A stretch of DNA of 64,000 bases from Flaccisagitta enflata (taxonomy: Eukaryota > Chaetognatha > Sagittoidea > Aphragmophora), in NCBI GenBank assembly GCA_965153355.1, contig OZ231127.1, forward strand, positions 100,688,001-100,752,000, given 5' to 3'. The notes beneath the pieces were generated by a model. That model was not told the origin of the DNA. It saw only the letters and a list, made by a program, of their open reading frames with translations, and searched no databases. Shown in pieces: positions 54,226 through 64,000 of the stretch; positions within the stretch are counted from its first letter, which is position 1, and every line of letters begins with the position of its first letter. The position numbers and the translations under genes are program-made.

Positions 54226-54616
54226 AGTCGCGTGCTACGCGACTCTACACCCCGCTTTGTCGGTCGGTCGGTCGGTCGGTCGGTCGGTCGGTCGGTTGGT
54301 GGGTCGGTCGGTTGGTTGGTCCCCTTTTTACTTTTTTGTCCGATAAGACATTTTTTAAGTCATTGTAGGGTGTGTTAAGTAATCTAAAGTCATTGTAAGT
54401 CATGCCTAGTCATTCTAAGTCATTCTTAATCATTTTAAGTCATTTTAAGTCATTTTAAGTCGTTTTTGGTCGTTTGGTCATTTAGTCATTTTAGTCTTTT
54501 TTGGTCATTTTAAGTCATTCTAAGCCATTCTAAGTCATATTAAGCCATTCTAAGTCATTCTAAGTCATTTTAAGTCTGTAAGTCTCGCACGCGACTTATA
54601 GGTGTTGGCCTTGTTC
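54226..54616 (+). mobile_element. Family 2 element, short, complete
   Basis: The left end is AGTCGCGTGCTACGCGACTC with (GGTC)n. The interior is aagtcattct/aagtcatttt units. The right end is AGTCTCGCACGCGACTTATA then GGTGTTGGCCTTGTT. At about 390 bp this is the clearest small copy. Confidence 0.78.
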
Positions 54617-54629
54617 AATAGGATTGCAA

Positions 54630-54830
54630 AACTGAAAATAGCAATATTTTTACTCTTTTTTATTCCATTTCTAAACGAATAAAGCTAGAAATACCAGATT
54701 GGAGCCAAATGAAAGATCTCTTTAAGATCTTCAAAATGGCCTAAGATTTTGTTTGATTATTTTGAAATTTAGTATGATAGATTGTCAATTAAAAGTGCGG
54801 CTTGTTTTTTATTCGCATAGTAGTTGGACC
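54630..54830. repeat. Dispersed repeat, inverted copy at 58165-58376
   Basis: The sequence from GATTGCAAAACTGAAA to AAAAGTGCGGCTTGTTTTTT is present in inverse near 58165-58376 with moderate divergence. The right copy runs from AAAAAAGCCGCACTTTTAAA to TTTCAGTTTTGCAATCC. Confidence 0.65.
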
Positions 54831-55397
54831 TTTGAAATGTGTTAGAGCGGGATTTGACATACAACTTGTATCACAAGGCCAAAATCTTAAGTCTCTGCGT
54901 ACTGGGCCAAATTGGGGGGGAGGGGGAATAAAATCGAAGGGTTTGGAGATGGGGAAAAAAATCAAAAGCTTGAAGTTTCAACACTTTTTATAGTACTAAA
55001 AGGTAAAAATCAATTACTGCAACACAATTCAACACTATTTAAACCTAAAACATACTGATTCATAGCTTTGAGGGGAAGAAAATCTAAGATTTTGTAACGC
55101 GACGCGACGCGTCGCAGGGAAAAAAATCAAAGGCAGGGGGGAATAAAATCAAAGGCCGCTCAACTATATACACCCCTGCGTAAGAATCTCCTTGAGCCTA
55201 AGCATAGGTCATTGGTCCCGTTGGGGCCGCTGCCCTATTCATTTTTGTATCTGTAGTTTCCCTATGCATAGCTATGCCCTCGGTCATTTCTTCCCCTAAT
55301 GAATTTGATTGATGCCAATATTGTGTATGTGGTTGTCAACGACTTTCTTTTGTTTTCATGTGGATAGTCAAAATATCTCTTTTTTATAATCCTCTTT
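54831..55397. other. No gene; family 1 right end at 55190-55226
   Basis: Unique AT-rich DNA. AGCATAGGTCATTGGTCCCG then TTGGGGCCGCTGCCC at about 55200-55234 matches a family 1 right terminus without a left partner. Confidence 0.6.
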
Positions 55398-55528
55398 TTA
55401 GTTGCGGACACGCAACTCTATAAGAGGCTTTGTCCGTCCTTCCGTCCGTCCATCCGTCCGTCCGTCCATCCGTCCAACAACAACAACAACAACAACAACT
55501 ACAACAACCAGAGGAACAACAAAACAGC

Positions 55529-55591
<63 letters not shown>

Positions 55592-55610
55592 AGCAACAGC
55601 AACAACAACA

Positions 55611-55643
<33 letters not shown>

Positions 55644-55661
55644 GCAACAACAGAGCAGCAG

Positions 55662-55696
<35 letters not shown>

Positions 55697-55856
55697 ACAG
55701 CAAGCAGCAACAGCAACAGCAACAACGCAACAACAACAAAACAACAACAACAACAGACAACAGCAACAACAGCAACAGCAGCAACAACAACAAGCGGCAT
55801 CAGCAAACAACAGCGACGTTTTGTTTGACAACAACAACAACAACAGCAACAACAGC

Positions 55857-55890
<34 letters not shown>

Positions 55891-56007
55891 GCGGCAACAA
55901 CAGCAACAGCAACGGCAGCAACAGCGACAAGCGGCACAGCAACAACAACGGCAACAGCAACAGCAACAACAACAACAACAGCGGCAGCGGCAGCAGCAAC
56001 AGCAACT

Positions 56008-56059
<52 letters not shown>

Positions 56060-56091
56060 GCTACTATTTTTAGTTGCATGCACGCGACTCT
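55398..56091 (+). repeat. (CAA)n/(CAG)n array between two family 2-like left ends
   Basis: AGTTGCGGACACGCAACTCT at 55398 and AGTTGCATGCACGCGACTCT at 56071 face the same way. Between them lie more than 550 bp of mixed CAA, CAG and CGG triplets. All six frames are open in places, giving spurious poly-Gln, poly-Asn, poly-Thr, poly-Leu and poly-Cys ORFs. Confidence 0.9.
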
Positions 56092-56444
56092 ATAACCCTC
56101 TTTGTTGGTTGGTTGGTCTGTTGGTCGATAACACTTAGCATTATTGCTTCCGCCCCAATGTTTTGATTTTACAACGCGATTTCAATTTCTTATCATCATC
56201 ATTATTTGTAGTAGGGATGAAACTTATGCAGACTTCTTGAACCGGTTTGCACAGGCTGTCTAAGTGAACTAATCTAGAGGTTTAAAACAGAAACCCCATC
56301 AAAAAAGTCGGGAACCTACTACATGAGACCCTTGCTCCTGCCCTTGGGTTCAGCCTTTCCACCAAGGAGGAAAAGGAAAAGCCCATGATAAACCAATGGG
56401 AGGCGGATAGACCATTTGTTTTGACGTCATTTTGTTGTTTACCA

Positions 56445-56790
56445 ACTTCTCCTCCTTCTCCTCCTCTGTCTGTACCCCCCCCCCCCCCTTAAAGACCAAA
56501 TTCCAGCCTGGAGGCTCAAATCCCAGCCTCGAGGCTCAAATCCCAACCTAGAGGCTTAAATCCTAGCCTTAAGGCTCAAATCCCAGCCTCAAGGCTCAAA
56601 TTCCAGCCTCGAGGCTCAAATTCCAGCCTCGAGAATCAAAGTCCAGCCTCAAGGCTCAATCCCAGCCTCAAGGCTTAAATGCAGCCTCAGCATAAATCCC
56701 AGCAACAAGGCTAGATCCCAGCCTTGGGGCTCCAGAATCCCAACCTCGGCTCAGAATTCAGCCTCCGAGCCATGCAAGGCAACAGATCAC
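56445..56790 (+). repeat. Family 1 interior, decayed
   Basis: CTTCTCCTCC and a C-run followed by about a dozen degraded GGCTCAAATCCCAGCCTCGA units. Neither terminus is recognisable. Confidence 0.7.
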
Positions 56791-57550
56791 GGCAGAATAC
56801 CCAAAGAGGCTTAACCAATCATTGTTGAGGCACACGGAAGCAGGAATTGTGGCGGGGGAAGGCCAAGGGAAATATTTAGACAAAAACAAACAATAAAATT
56901 GACATTTTCCGTGTATAGATGAACTGTTTGTCAAAGTGAATGAAGAATTATGATCAAGGTAGTAGATTTAGAATGATTGCAACGCTGCTCTAGATTTATT
57001 AATCCTCTGTAAAAATACAGAGTGAACGCTGTGGAATGCGAAAAAAGTAGAGATTTTATTCCTAAATCGGGCAGGATTCCGATTGAAGAAAATCTCAATT
57101 TTAAGGGTTTTGAAAAAAAAATTGGACCCATCACAGATTTTTGCAGAGGGAACCTAAAAAGGCTGCAGAATCCAATTCTGATGTTTATTTTGACCTAACT
57201 TGAGCCAAAAAAATTAGAAACATTTTTTTGTGTCAAAAAATGAGTTTTTTGCTTTAAAAACATTAGTTTTTCAACATTTTTTTGTTAATTTGGACTGAAA
57301 TTGTTGTACTTTAATCATTTGTACTCTGCTGCTTCAATTTCTGGTTTGTTTACACAATATTTGCTAATTTTGAAAATTTGCACTTTGATCACATTTGCAT
57401 ATTGCGGTATTGCGTTTTTCGCCTAACATGCACGCTTTTTTAATTACATCAATGAAATTCATATTGACAGCATATCTCACCCTAAGAAACTGTTCTAAAA
57501 TATCAGTTTTTGAATTTTTGGGTCATTTCTTCATTTTTGGTTTTTTTAAC
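56791..57550. other. No gene recognised
   Basis: AT-rich unique DNA, no supported feature. Confidence 0.5.
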
Positions 57551-58150
57551 GCTACAGGGTCATCCACCTGATTCTGTTAAGCTTTTTCTTCTCAGATGCC
57601 AAGAGACATGGATTTGAAATTGATCAAGTCTTAAAGAATATAGATTGACATTTTTTGTGAAAGAATTTCAGCCATTTTGGTCAAGTAGTTTGTCTTTTAC
57701 GTAAATTTGAAATAACACAAGTATTTTACCATTTTACAGATTGTCCATCAGAAATTCAGAATTCTGTTTGCATTCATGCTCTTTTTTTTTACTATTCACG
57801 CTATAGAGAGAAAATTAATCTCAAATGGAAGATAAACTGACAAACATATTGAAATACTTTAATAACATCACTGATTCAAGCCTGTTTTTGATTGATTGAT
57901 TACTAAAAAACTAAAAAACTAATTGGGGTGTTAACTTGCTCAATTCCTAAAAAATCTGCTCAGTCTTGAAATGAAAGCTTTACGTTAAAATCCATATTAA
58001 AGACAAACTACTTCACCAAAATGGCTGAAATTATTATAAAAAAAATTTCAATCTATACTCTTTAAGACTTGATCAATTTCAAATCCATATCTCTTGGCAT
58101 CAGAGAGTAAAAGCTTAACAGAATCCGACAACTCAGGTGGATGACCCTGT
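57551..58150. repeat. Inverted repeat with ~150-bp arms
   Basis: Left arm 57553-57700 (ACAGGGTCATCCACCTGATT ... CAAGTAGTTTGTCTTT) is repeated in inverse at 57993-58150, about 85% similar by eye, around a spacer of some 290 bp. The outer flanks do not show an obvious target duplication. Confidence 0.8.
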
Positions 58151-58405
58151 ATTTTTGAGCGTCTTACTACTCGACTCAATAAAAAAGCCGCACTTTTAAA
58201 TGACAAATTGTCATACTGAATTTAAAAAAAATTAATGAAAATCTTAGACCGTAAGAAAGCTCTTGAAAAGATCTTTTATTGGCACCAATCTGGTATTGCT
58301 ATCTTTTTTTGTTTAGAAATGGCATTAGTTTGAGTAAAAACTTTGCCTATTTCAGTTTTGCAATCCCTATGAAAAAAGTGCATTTTAGCAAAATAGTGCT
58401 TCTCT

Positions 58406-58730
58406 TTGCAGAGCTCTAGAATATTAAAGACGCGAAAGAGAAATTTAAAAACATCGAAACGACTTCAAGAATTTGAAGAACAACAACAAAAGTGTTACTA
58501 CTACATATATCAAAAGCCTCAACACGTCAACACAACCAATAACTCGGGATATTCAACCCTAAGAAAACACTTAAGAGCGAAGCGGCCTCGACAAAAATAA
58601 CTCCCATTTCACTCGAGGCGAAAAGTCCGACCGACCAAGAAGAAGATAACGAAGAAGAAGAAATCCGTCTCGTACGTCTTCACGAGGAATTGAGCGATGC
58701 GTCAACAATCACTGGGCCATGAAAGTCCAT
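58406..58730 (+). pseudogene. Coding-like fragments, possibly BED-finger related
   Basis: One frame (to 58600) carries YSTLRKHLRAKRP, which recalls the second half of a BED zinc finger (S/T-x-L-x-x-H-L). An overlapping frame (to about 58729) carries an acidic stretch and IRLVRLHEELSDAS. Only one Cys is present, so the finger would be incomplete. Confidence 0.3.
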
Positions 58731-59237
58731 CCACTTGGTCAACACAAATCCCGTATCAGAGTGAATTATTCGTCGCACCATATCGAGGAACATCACCTGA
58801 CAACAAATAGAAGGAAATGATCAGAAATATCAGACGGGGATCAAGAAAGGATACGGACGAACCGACCGTAATATGAACGCTATGATCCTAGGAAAGACAG
58901 TTAGGATCAGGGTCCAAATCTAACCCAAAATAATTCGCGCAAAACGCGTATGATAGGGGCAAGGAAGAGGAAGAAGAATGGGAAATATTAAAGATGAGGA
59001 GGTGATTTGGAGGCGAGACCAAGAGTATCTCGCTCTCCTTCACTCGAGCCTCAGTTAATAAGGTAAATATGAAAACTCCAATAACTGAGTCACAAACAAC
59101 TATCGGGATTAATTCCTGAATTATCACAGAGAAATCACCATCACAAACTAACATTACCACACCACTGCCTTTCATTACACCATATTTCACCATTCCTGAT
59201 ACACCCAGTCAGTCCGGCATTATCATCACTATCATGT

Positions 59238-61051
59238 ATGATAGGAAACCTGGACGAAGAAGAGACGAATACGCATCGAAACAAGCCCATTGAGGAAAGC
59301 AGTGTGCTACACTTCGGCGCATGGCCCACGATTGATCCAGTCGCGCACGCAAATAAAGTCGCCGCAATCAGGAAGATCTTTGGGTCATCAATCCATGAAA
59401 AGTCAAGCCTTGTAAAACGGCACCTGGAGGAAGAAGGAAAAGAGAGATTAGAAGATCCAACATCAACGTGGAGATTGGACTGCGCGGACCGACCGACCAG
59501 CCCTCCAAGTCAAGCACCAAAAAACAAAGCCGCACTCAAGCAAGTCATCTTCCCGGACTCTTCAGCCCCAAAAAGCCAAAAGAGAAAGAGGCTGAAGCCT
59601 GTATACACCGCAGAAGAATTAAAGAAGAGACAAGAACAAGCCGCTAACGCACAAACAGCGAAGAAGCTAAAGAGACAAAAACTCGCTCAAACGCCCATCT
59701 CACCAACTATCCGAATCGAGAAACTCAGCAAGAACGCAGCCAAGGAGAAGACGAAGACGGCGGACGCAGCCACCTCTACGAGGATCGACCAAGAAGTACA
59801 GACAAAGATAGAAGACGAAGGAGACGACCAAGAAGTCATCGAAATCAGCGACGACAACGGCGAGAGCGACGTGAAGATCGAGACCGAAGACGTCGGAGAC
59901 GACAATCGCAACAGCGAGAAAGAAAGGGCACCAACGGCGCAGCGTTGCGTCATACAAGAATTTCCCAATATATCGTCTTGTGCTTGTGAGATCAACGTAC
60001 AGACCAAACAGCCGACAAACGATCCTCCGCAAACTAGTGACTTGGTCGAAAATCGGGCAGCGCAAAGCGGTAGCTGCAGTAATCCGACAGTGGCGGAGCA
60101 TCAGCAGCATCAGCAGTATTTCCTCAGCGGCAAAGTAGCGGCTCTTCTCCTGCAGCAGCAGCAACCATCAATATCCAGCAGCCAAGAAGCTGGACCAGCG
60201 GATCAGCAGCAGATCGTAACCATGGTTGTAGAAAACATTCAATGGGCAGATAGTCTGTCCTTCGCCATGGATCCAAGTCAAGTGCCAGCAGCCCCCTTAA
60301 GACAAGAAACAAACAATATGAATGACGGAGGCATTGTGCAGCAAGCAGCAGCAGCAAGCAAGATCCCAACCGGAAATGCGCCGGAAACAATCTTCACCCC
60401 GGCGATACAAACAACAAACATTCCAAACCAAAATATCAACATACAACAACAACAAAACGTAACTTCCGTCTCAATCGGTCAACAAAATCAACATCAGGCC
60501 GGGCAAAATCAACAACACAACTTCCGGCCATATCAAACCAAAACAATTACACATTCGGAATGCCAATTTTGCCAACACAACACGCATTTCCATTCATGAC
60601 TGCAGCCATTCAAAACAATAATCCAAATAGGACAACATCCGCCATCCAAGGATCACACCAACAACAAATAAGCAATCAACCGGAGAATTACGCGACAAAC
60701 AAATACCCTCCAGCCGGAAATACAATTGCAAGGTCACCTCCACGGGCACACAGACATTCAAAAAAATCTGAATTACCCGGAAGAATGACAGGGCCGCTCC
60801 CAAGAACTCCGACTCCGTCCATCGCGATCCCGCCGAATTCCAACCACGGAGGAATAATTTGCGCCCCGACCGTCCCAATGACACCGCATTGCCCTTGGTG
60901 TCAACAAGTTGCACAATGGGAACATCACGCGAGGATGACAGCGCCCCAAGCTAAAGAAATGACAGAAATATCAAAAAGTTCTAAATGCCACGCGGAAAAA
61001 TTGAGGGATCACGGATGCCCACCACCCCCTCCCCCACATCCACCCCAGTGA
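59238..61051 (+). CDS. Gln-rich disordered ORF pair upstream of a coiled-coil ORF (third giant element?)
   Basis: A 453-codon frame (59238-60599) and an overlapping 163-codon frame (60560-61051) are shifted by one base over a 40-nt overlap. The first is charged and Lys/Glu/Asp-rich to about residue 230, then Gln- and Asn-rich, ending near CQFCQH. The second ends with HCPWCQQVAQWEHH, a possible zinc site, and a Pro-run. Composition and position (disordered ORF with a terminal Cys motif just before a coiled-coil ORF) parallel the 190-codon ORF of the minus-strand giant element. The frame change may be decay or a programmed shift. The family is not recognised. Confidence 0.5.
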
Positions 61052-61390
61052 GGGCCGTTGAGGATAAACAATGTACATAGAACCTTGATCGTGAAAATAA
61101 GAATTAGAATGTAGAACTACAAACATTGTTAGCAAATTATTTGGCAAGCATAAATCGTTGTTGTTGTTAGAAATTCCTCATTTCTTTTATTTTCATTAGA
61201 ATATTGAATTTTGAATTTCAGGTTTCTTTTAGCAAACCAAAATTCTGAAATTGGCTTTAAGTCAAAATTGAGTAAAAACATTGCATCTATACAATAACAA
61301 TCAATTGGCACTTTCGAGTACAAAACAATCGCAAGTAGCAAAATTGAATGAAAACAAAGAGGAAAAACAATTCAAAGTCGATCGAATGGC
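61052..61390. other. AT-rich spacer between ORFs
   Basis: No ORF or repeat of note. Confidence 0.5.
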
Positions 61391-64000
61391 GTGATGGATT
61401 CCAGCCAAGACTTTCCAAAGACGACGGAAACAAACTCGGCTGCAGACATTGACGCTTTATTAATGCCACCGCCGCAACACAAATCTTACGCAACAGCGGT
61501 GATACCGGAACAACAACAACAACAACAACGCGATAATCAATCAGAAGACTCACCATTAAGAAGACTAATAAACAGCTACGATCCAAGGGTTCCAGCTTTC
61601 ATCCAACTGGACGCGGAAGAAACATCCCCTCCATACCAATCTTCAGTCATCGAGAAAAAGGCGCCACCTAGAAGCAATAGGAAGAAAAAAGATCAATCAC
61701 AGGAGGAAGAGAAGCCGAAAGGAAGGCGTAAAACAACACCAAAGAGAATAGCATCAACAAACAACAAACCAAGCGACGCCGACTCAACATCATCACCACC
61801 AACAGACAATAGCCAACAGCCAGCCCCCAATCAACAAGTCAACAACATACAACCGGGCGTCAACATTGATAATCAATCTTCAAATCTACAATATCCAGGT
61901 CCGCAACCACGCCCGCCAACAAGTCAATTGGACCAAAATTCATTGGCATCCGACAGACTGGCAACCCTACATCACCATCCAAACAACAGTCAGGAACCAT
62001 TGTCAAAGACGTGAACCAACAACACTGTCGCGCCTTCAACAACTTATCATCAAACACCAAATTACCATAACGCCATCAGAGGGACATCAGTCCAATCAGG
62101 GCCAAACTTTTATCATAAGAATCCACCTTTTCATCAATCGCCGCAGACATATCATCCTTTGCACCAGGCGACGCCAACACACGCAACATAGCCAAATTAC
62201 CACGCCGCGCCGGCGTACAACCAGACTTTTGCAAATAGCGGCGCCCATCAGTCATCGCAAAACCTGCAATTGAAAAAGGTTCAAAATAGACAAGTTGACG
62301 CTTACCATCAACAACAACAACAACAAACAAATATTATCCCTGGCTGGGGAAATCAGCCAAATCCTCCCTTCAGCCAAAACTTTGGATTACATCCAAACAC
62401 GCAACAGGGCATAAATTTCAATCAGACGCCGACTACACCCATACCATCTGCGGTCACTCCATTCGCGGTCAACATACCATTGAGCCAACAAACCAGCGTC
62501 CAACAAAATCACCAAGACCATCGAAGCCAGTTGCAAACCACCAACCAATTGCAAGCAAACTTAACGTATTTGCAACTGGAAGCAACAAATTGCCGCCAGC
62601 AATTGGAATTGGACAGGAAAATAAAAGAGTGCGACAATCTCACCGGCATCCTCGCGAACGCCAAATACAGAGAATCACTGGACAAAAACGTCATCGACAA
62701 TCAAAAACAAAAACTAGAAAATCAAAAACAACAGTCGGCAGAATACCGCGAAAAAATTGAAATCGCAGAACAATCTCACCATCAAGAACAATTATCCCAT
62801 CAAGCGGCACTCAGGGAAATCATACGGCTGGAAGAAGAACTAAAATTGTCAAAAGAAGAGATCAAAGGGAGACAAGCGGCAGAGAAAACTTGATTGCAGC
62901 AGAATCACGACGTCCAAATCGTAAACAGCAACGAGGAATTACGCATCAAAATCGCAGAATTTGAATCTGCGAAAAGGGACTTAGCCGAAATCAAGTCTGA
63001 GGGCCGAGAAGAAATCAAAACAAAACTAATTGGAAAAGAAACGGAACATAAAACGGAGTTGATAAAAATCAAATCAACATACCAAGAGGCACTCAATAAG
63101 AGAGTCAAAGATTTGCGACTGCAATACGAGGAACGCATCAAGATCCTTAAAGGCCGAATCAACACCCACGATAAACATTACAAGAACTGGATTCAACAAA
63201 TTCGCGCCTTGGAATCTGAAACAGAAAAGGCCAAAGAAAATTACAAAAAACAAATTGACGGCTTAAAATCAGACGTGTCAACACTTCAATCTTGGCAAGA
63301 GGGTTACAAACAATTGCTTGAAGTTGCCAACAAGCAGTGCAAAGTTCTCACACTTCAAGTGACATACGCCGAGAAACTAGAGGCAGAAGCAAAAACTAAA
63401 ACAGAAGAATATAATAGCGAGTTAATCAAAACAAAGGCCGAATTACACAAAGCCAGATTGGAACTGTTCACCATTCAAAGTCAAAACCGAGAACGCCCAA
63501 CGACACCACTACAGGATGAAAAAGATGGAGAAGGAAACCGAGGTAACGACAACGACGACGACGACGACGACAAAGTCGCAAGAGCCAACGCAAGAACTTA
63601 TAAACCAACAATTGCCGCAAAATCATTCGGAAATAACAAGTCGGCCCCATTCAACGACGACAGAGCAACAAACTCAACAGTCGCAGCTGTCGGCACTAGC
63701 AGCGCCATTTCAAATGACAACACGAATAGTTTCACAACAACAACAGCAGCAGCAACAACAACAGTTGCAACGGTGGACACAACAGTCAACGCAAACATGG
63801 CTGTTGACATGGTGGGAGCTAATACAACAAGCGGCGCGAATGCCACCGCCAAGACTACCACCACCACCACTTCCGCCACCACCACTTCCGCCGCTGCCAC
63901 CGCCAACATTAAACCCAACATTCATCTCAATGATCCTTCCACCGGAAACACTCCAACCGAGGATTATAACGAGTCACCATCAGCATCAGTCACCGAAGGT
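61391..64000 (+). pseudogene. Long Gln-rich/coiled-coil ORF with three in-frame stops, running off the window
   Basis: One plus-strand frame continues from ATG 61391 to the window end, broken only by TGA 62012-62014, TAG 62189-62191 and TGA 62891-62893. The N-terminus is disordered and includes PRSNRKKKDQ. Gln/Pro/Asn-rich sequence follows to about 62500, then a coiled coil of about 300 residues to 63480, then an Asp-run and Thr/Ala-rich low complexity. In layout it resembles the N-terminal Gag of the minus-strand giant element. Each stop is one C-to-T change from CGA or CAG. The 3' part lies outside the window. Confidence 0.5.

Noticed and set aside
55384-56138. Poly-Gln, poly-Asn, poly-Cys and poly-Val frames
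   Set aside because: CAA/CAG triplet array open in all six frames; no conserved flanks.

Overview
The window looks like repeat-dominated nuclear DNA of an animal, probably an invertebrate. I see eukaryotic splice signals, Metaviridae-type (Ty3/gypsy) LTR retrotransposons, a Tc1/mariner-like MITE with a TA duplication, very long triplet and dinucleotide arrays, and several families of short elements carrying minisatellites. I recognise no ordinary host housekeeping gene, no rRNA or tRNA gene, and no prokaryotic operon. I cannot name the species.

Left third (about 2.1-16.4 kb, and 30.3-34.8 kb). A decayed, very large Ty3/gypsy-like element lies on the minus strand. Read in its own direction it has a truncated ORF end (34.79-34.65 kb), an 1159-aa disordered/coiled-coil ORF (34.64-31.16 kb) and a 190-codon ORF ending in a four-cysteine motif. 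Next comes the nested plus-strand element, then an unusually long Gag (16.37-8.97 kb: coiled coil, Arg/Asp-rich tract, capsid-like region, two zinc knuckles). An in-frame UGA leads into Pol (protease, RT, RNase H, integrase; 8.97-4.23 kb). A MITE and a minisatellite-bearing element interrupt Gag, and Pol carries several frameshifts. Downstream of Pol, on the opposite strand (2.09-4.08 kb), a spliced gene encodes a signal-peptide, single-pass membrane protein with two alternative last exons.

Centre (16.39-30.28 kb). An almost complete plus-strand Ty3/gypsy-like element has 731-bp LTRs, a primer-binding site, Gag with CCHC knuckles, a UGA-CUAG junction in frame with Pol, PR-RT-RNase H-integrase and a polypurine tract. 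After integrase it carries an SGNH/GDSL-type hydrolase ORF. This ORF is preceded by a splice acceptor that fits, in frame, an AUG-ending leader exon in the 5' LTR. Antisense to the element, between the hydrolase and the 3' LTR, lie two membrane-protein genes, one intronless and one spliced. Both elements therefore share the layout sense gag-UGA-pol plus antisense membrane genes near the 3' end. This is the most interesting feature of the window.

Right half (35-58 kb). This is almost gene-free. It holds a fold-back element, a roughly 370-bp satellite, several copies of a family with GGGCAGCGG termini and 20-bp tandem units (family 1), and several copies of a family with AGTCGCGTGC termini and 10- to 14-bp tandem units (family 2). 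It also holds a 510-bp TIR element with a 13-bp direct repeat and many microsatellites.

Right edge (58.4-64 kb). Plus-strand ORFs encode Gln-rich, disordered and coiled-coil proteins interrupted by stops. They resemble in layout the 5' part of the minus-strand giant element and probably belong to a further giant element running off the window. In-frame stops in both decayed elements are all one C-to-T change away from Arg or Gln codons.
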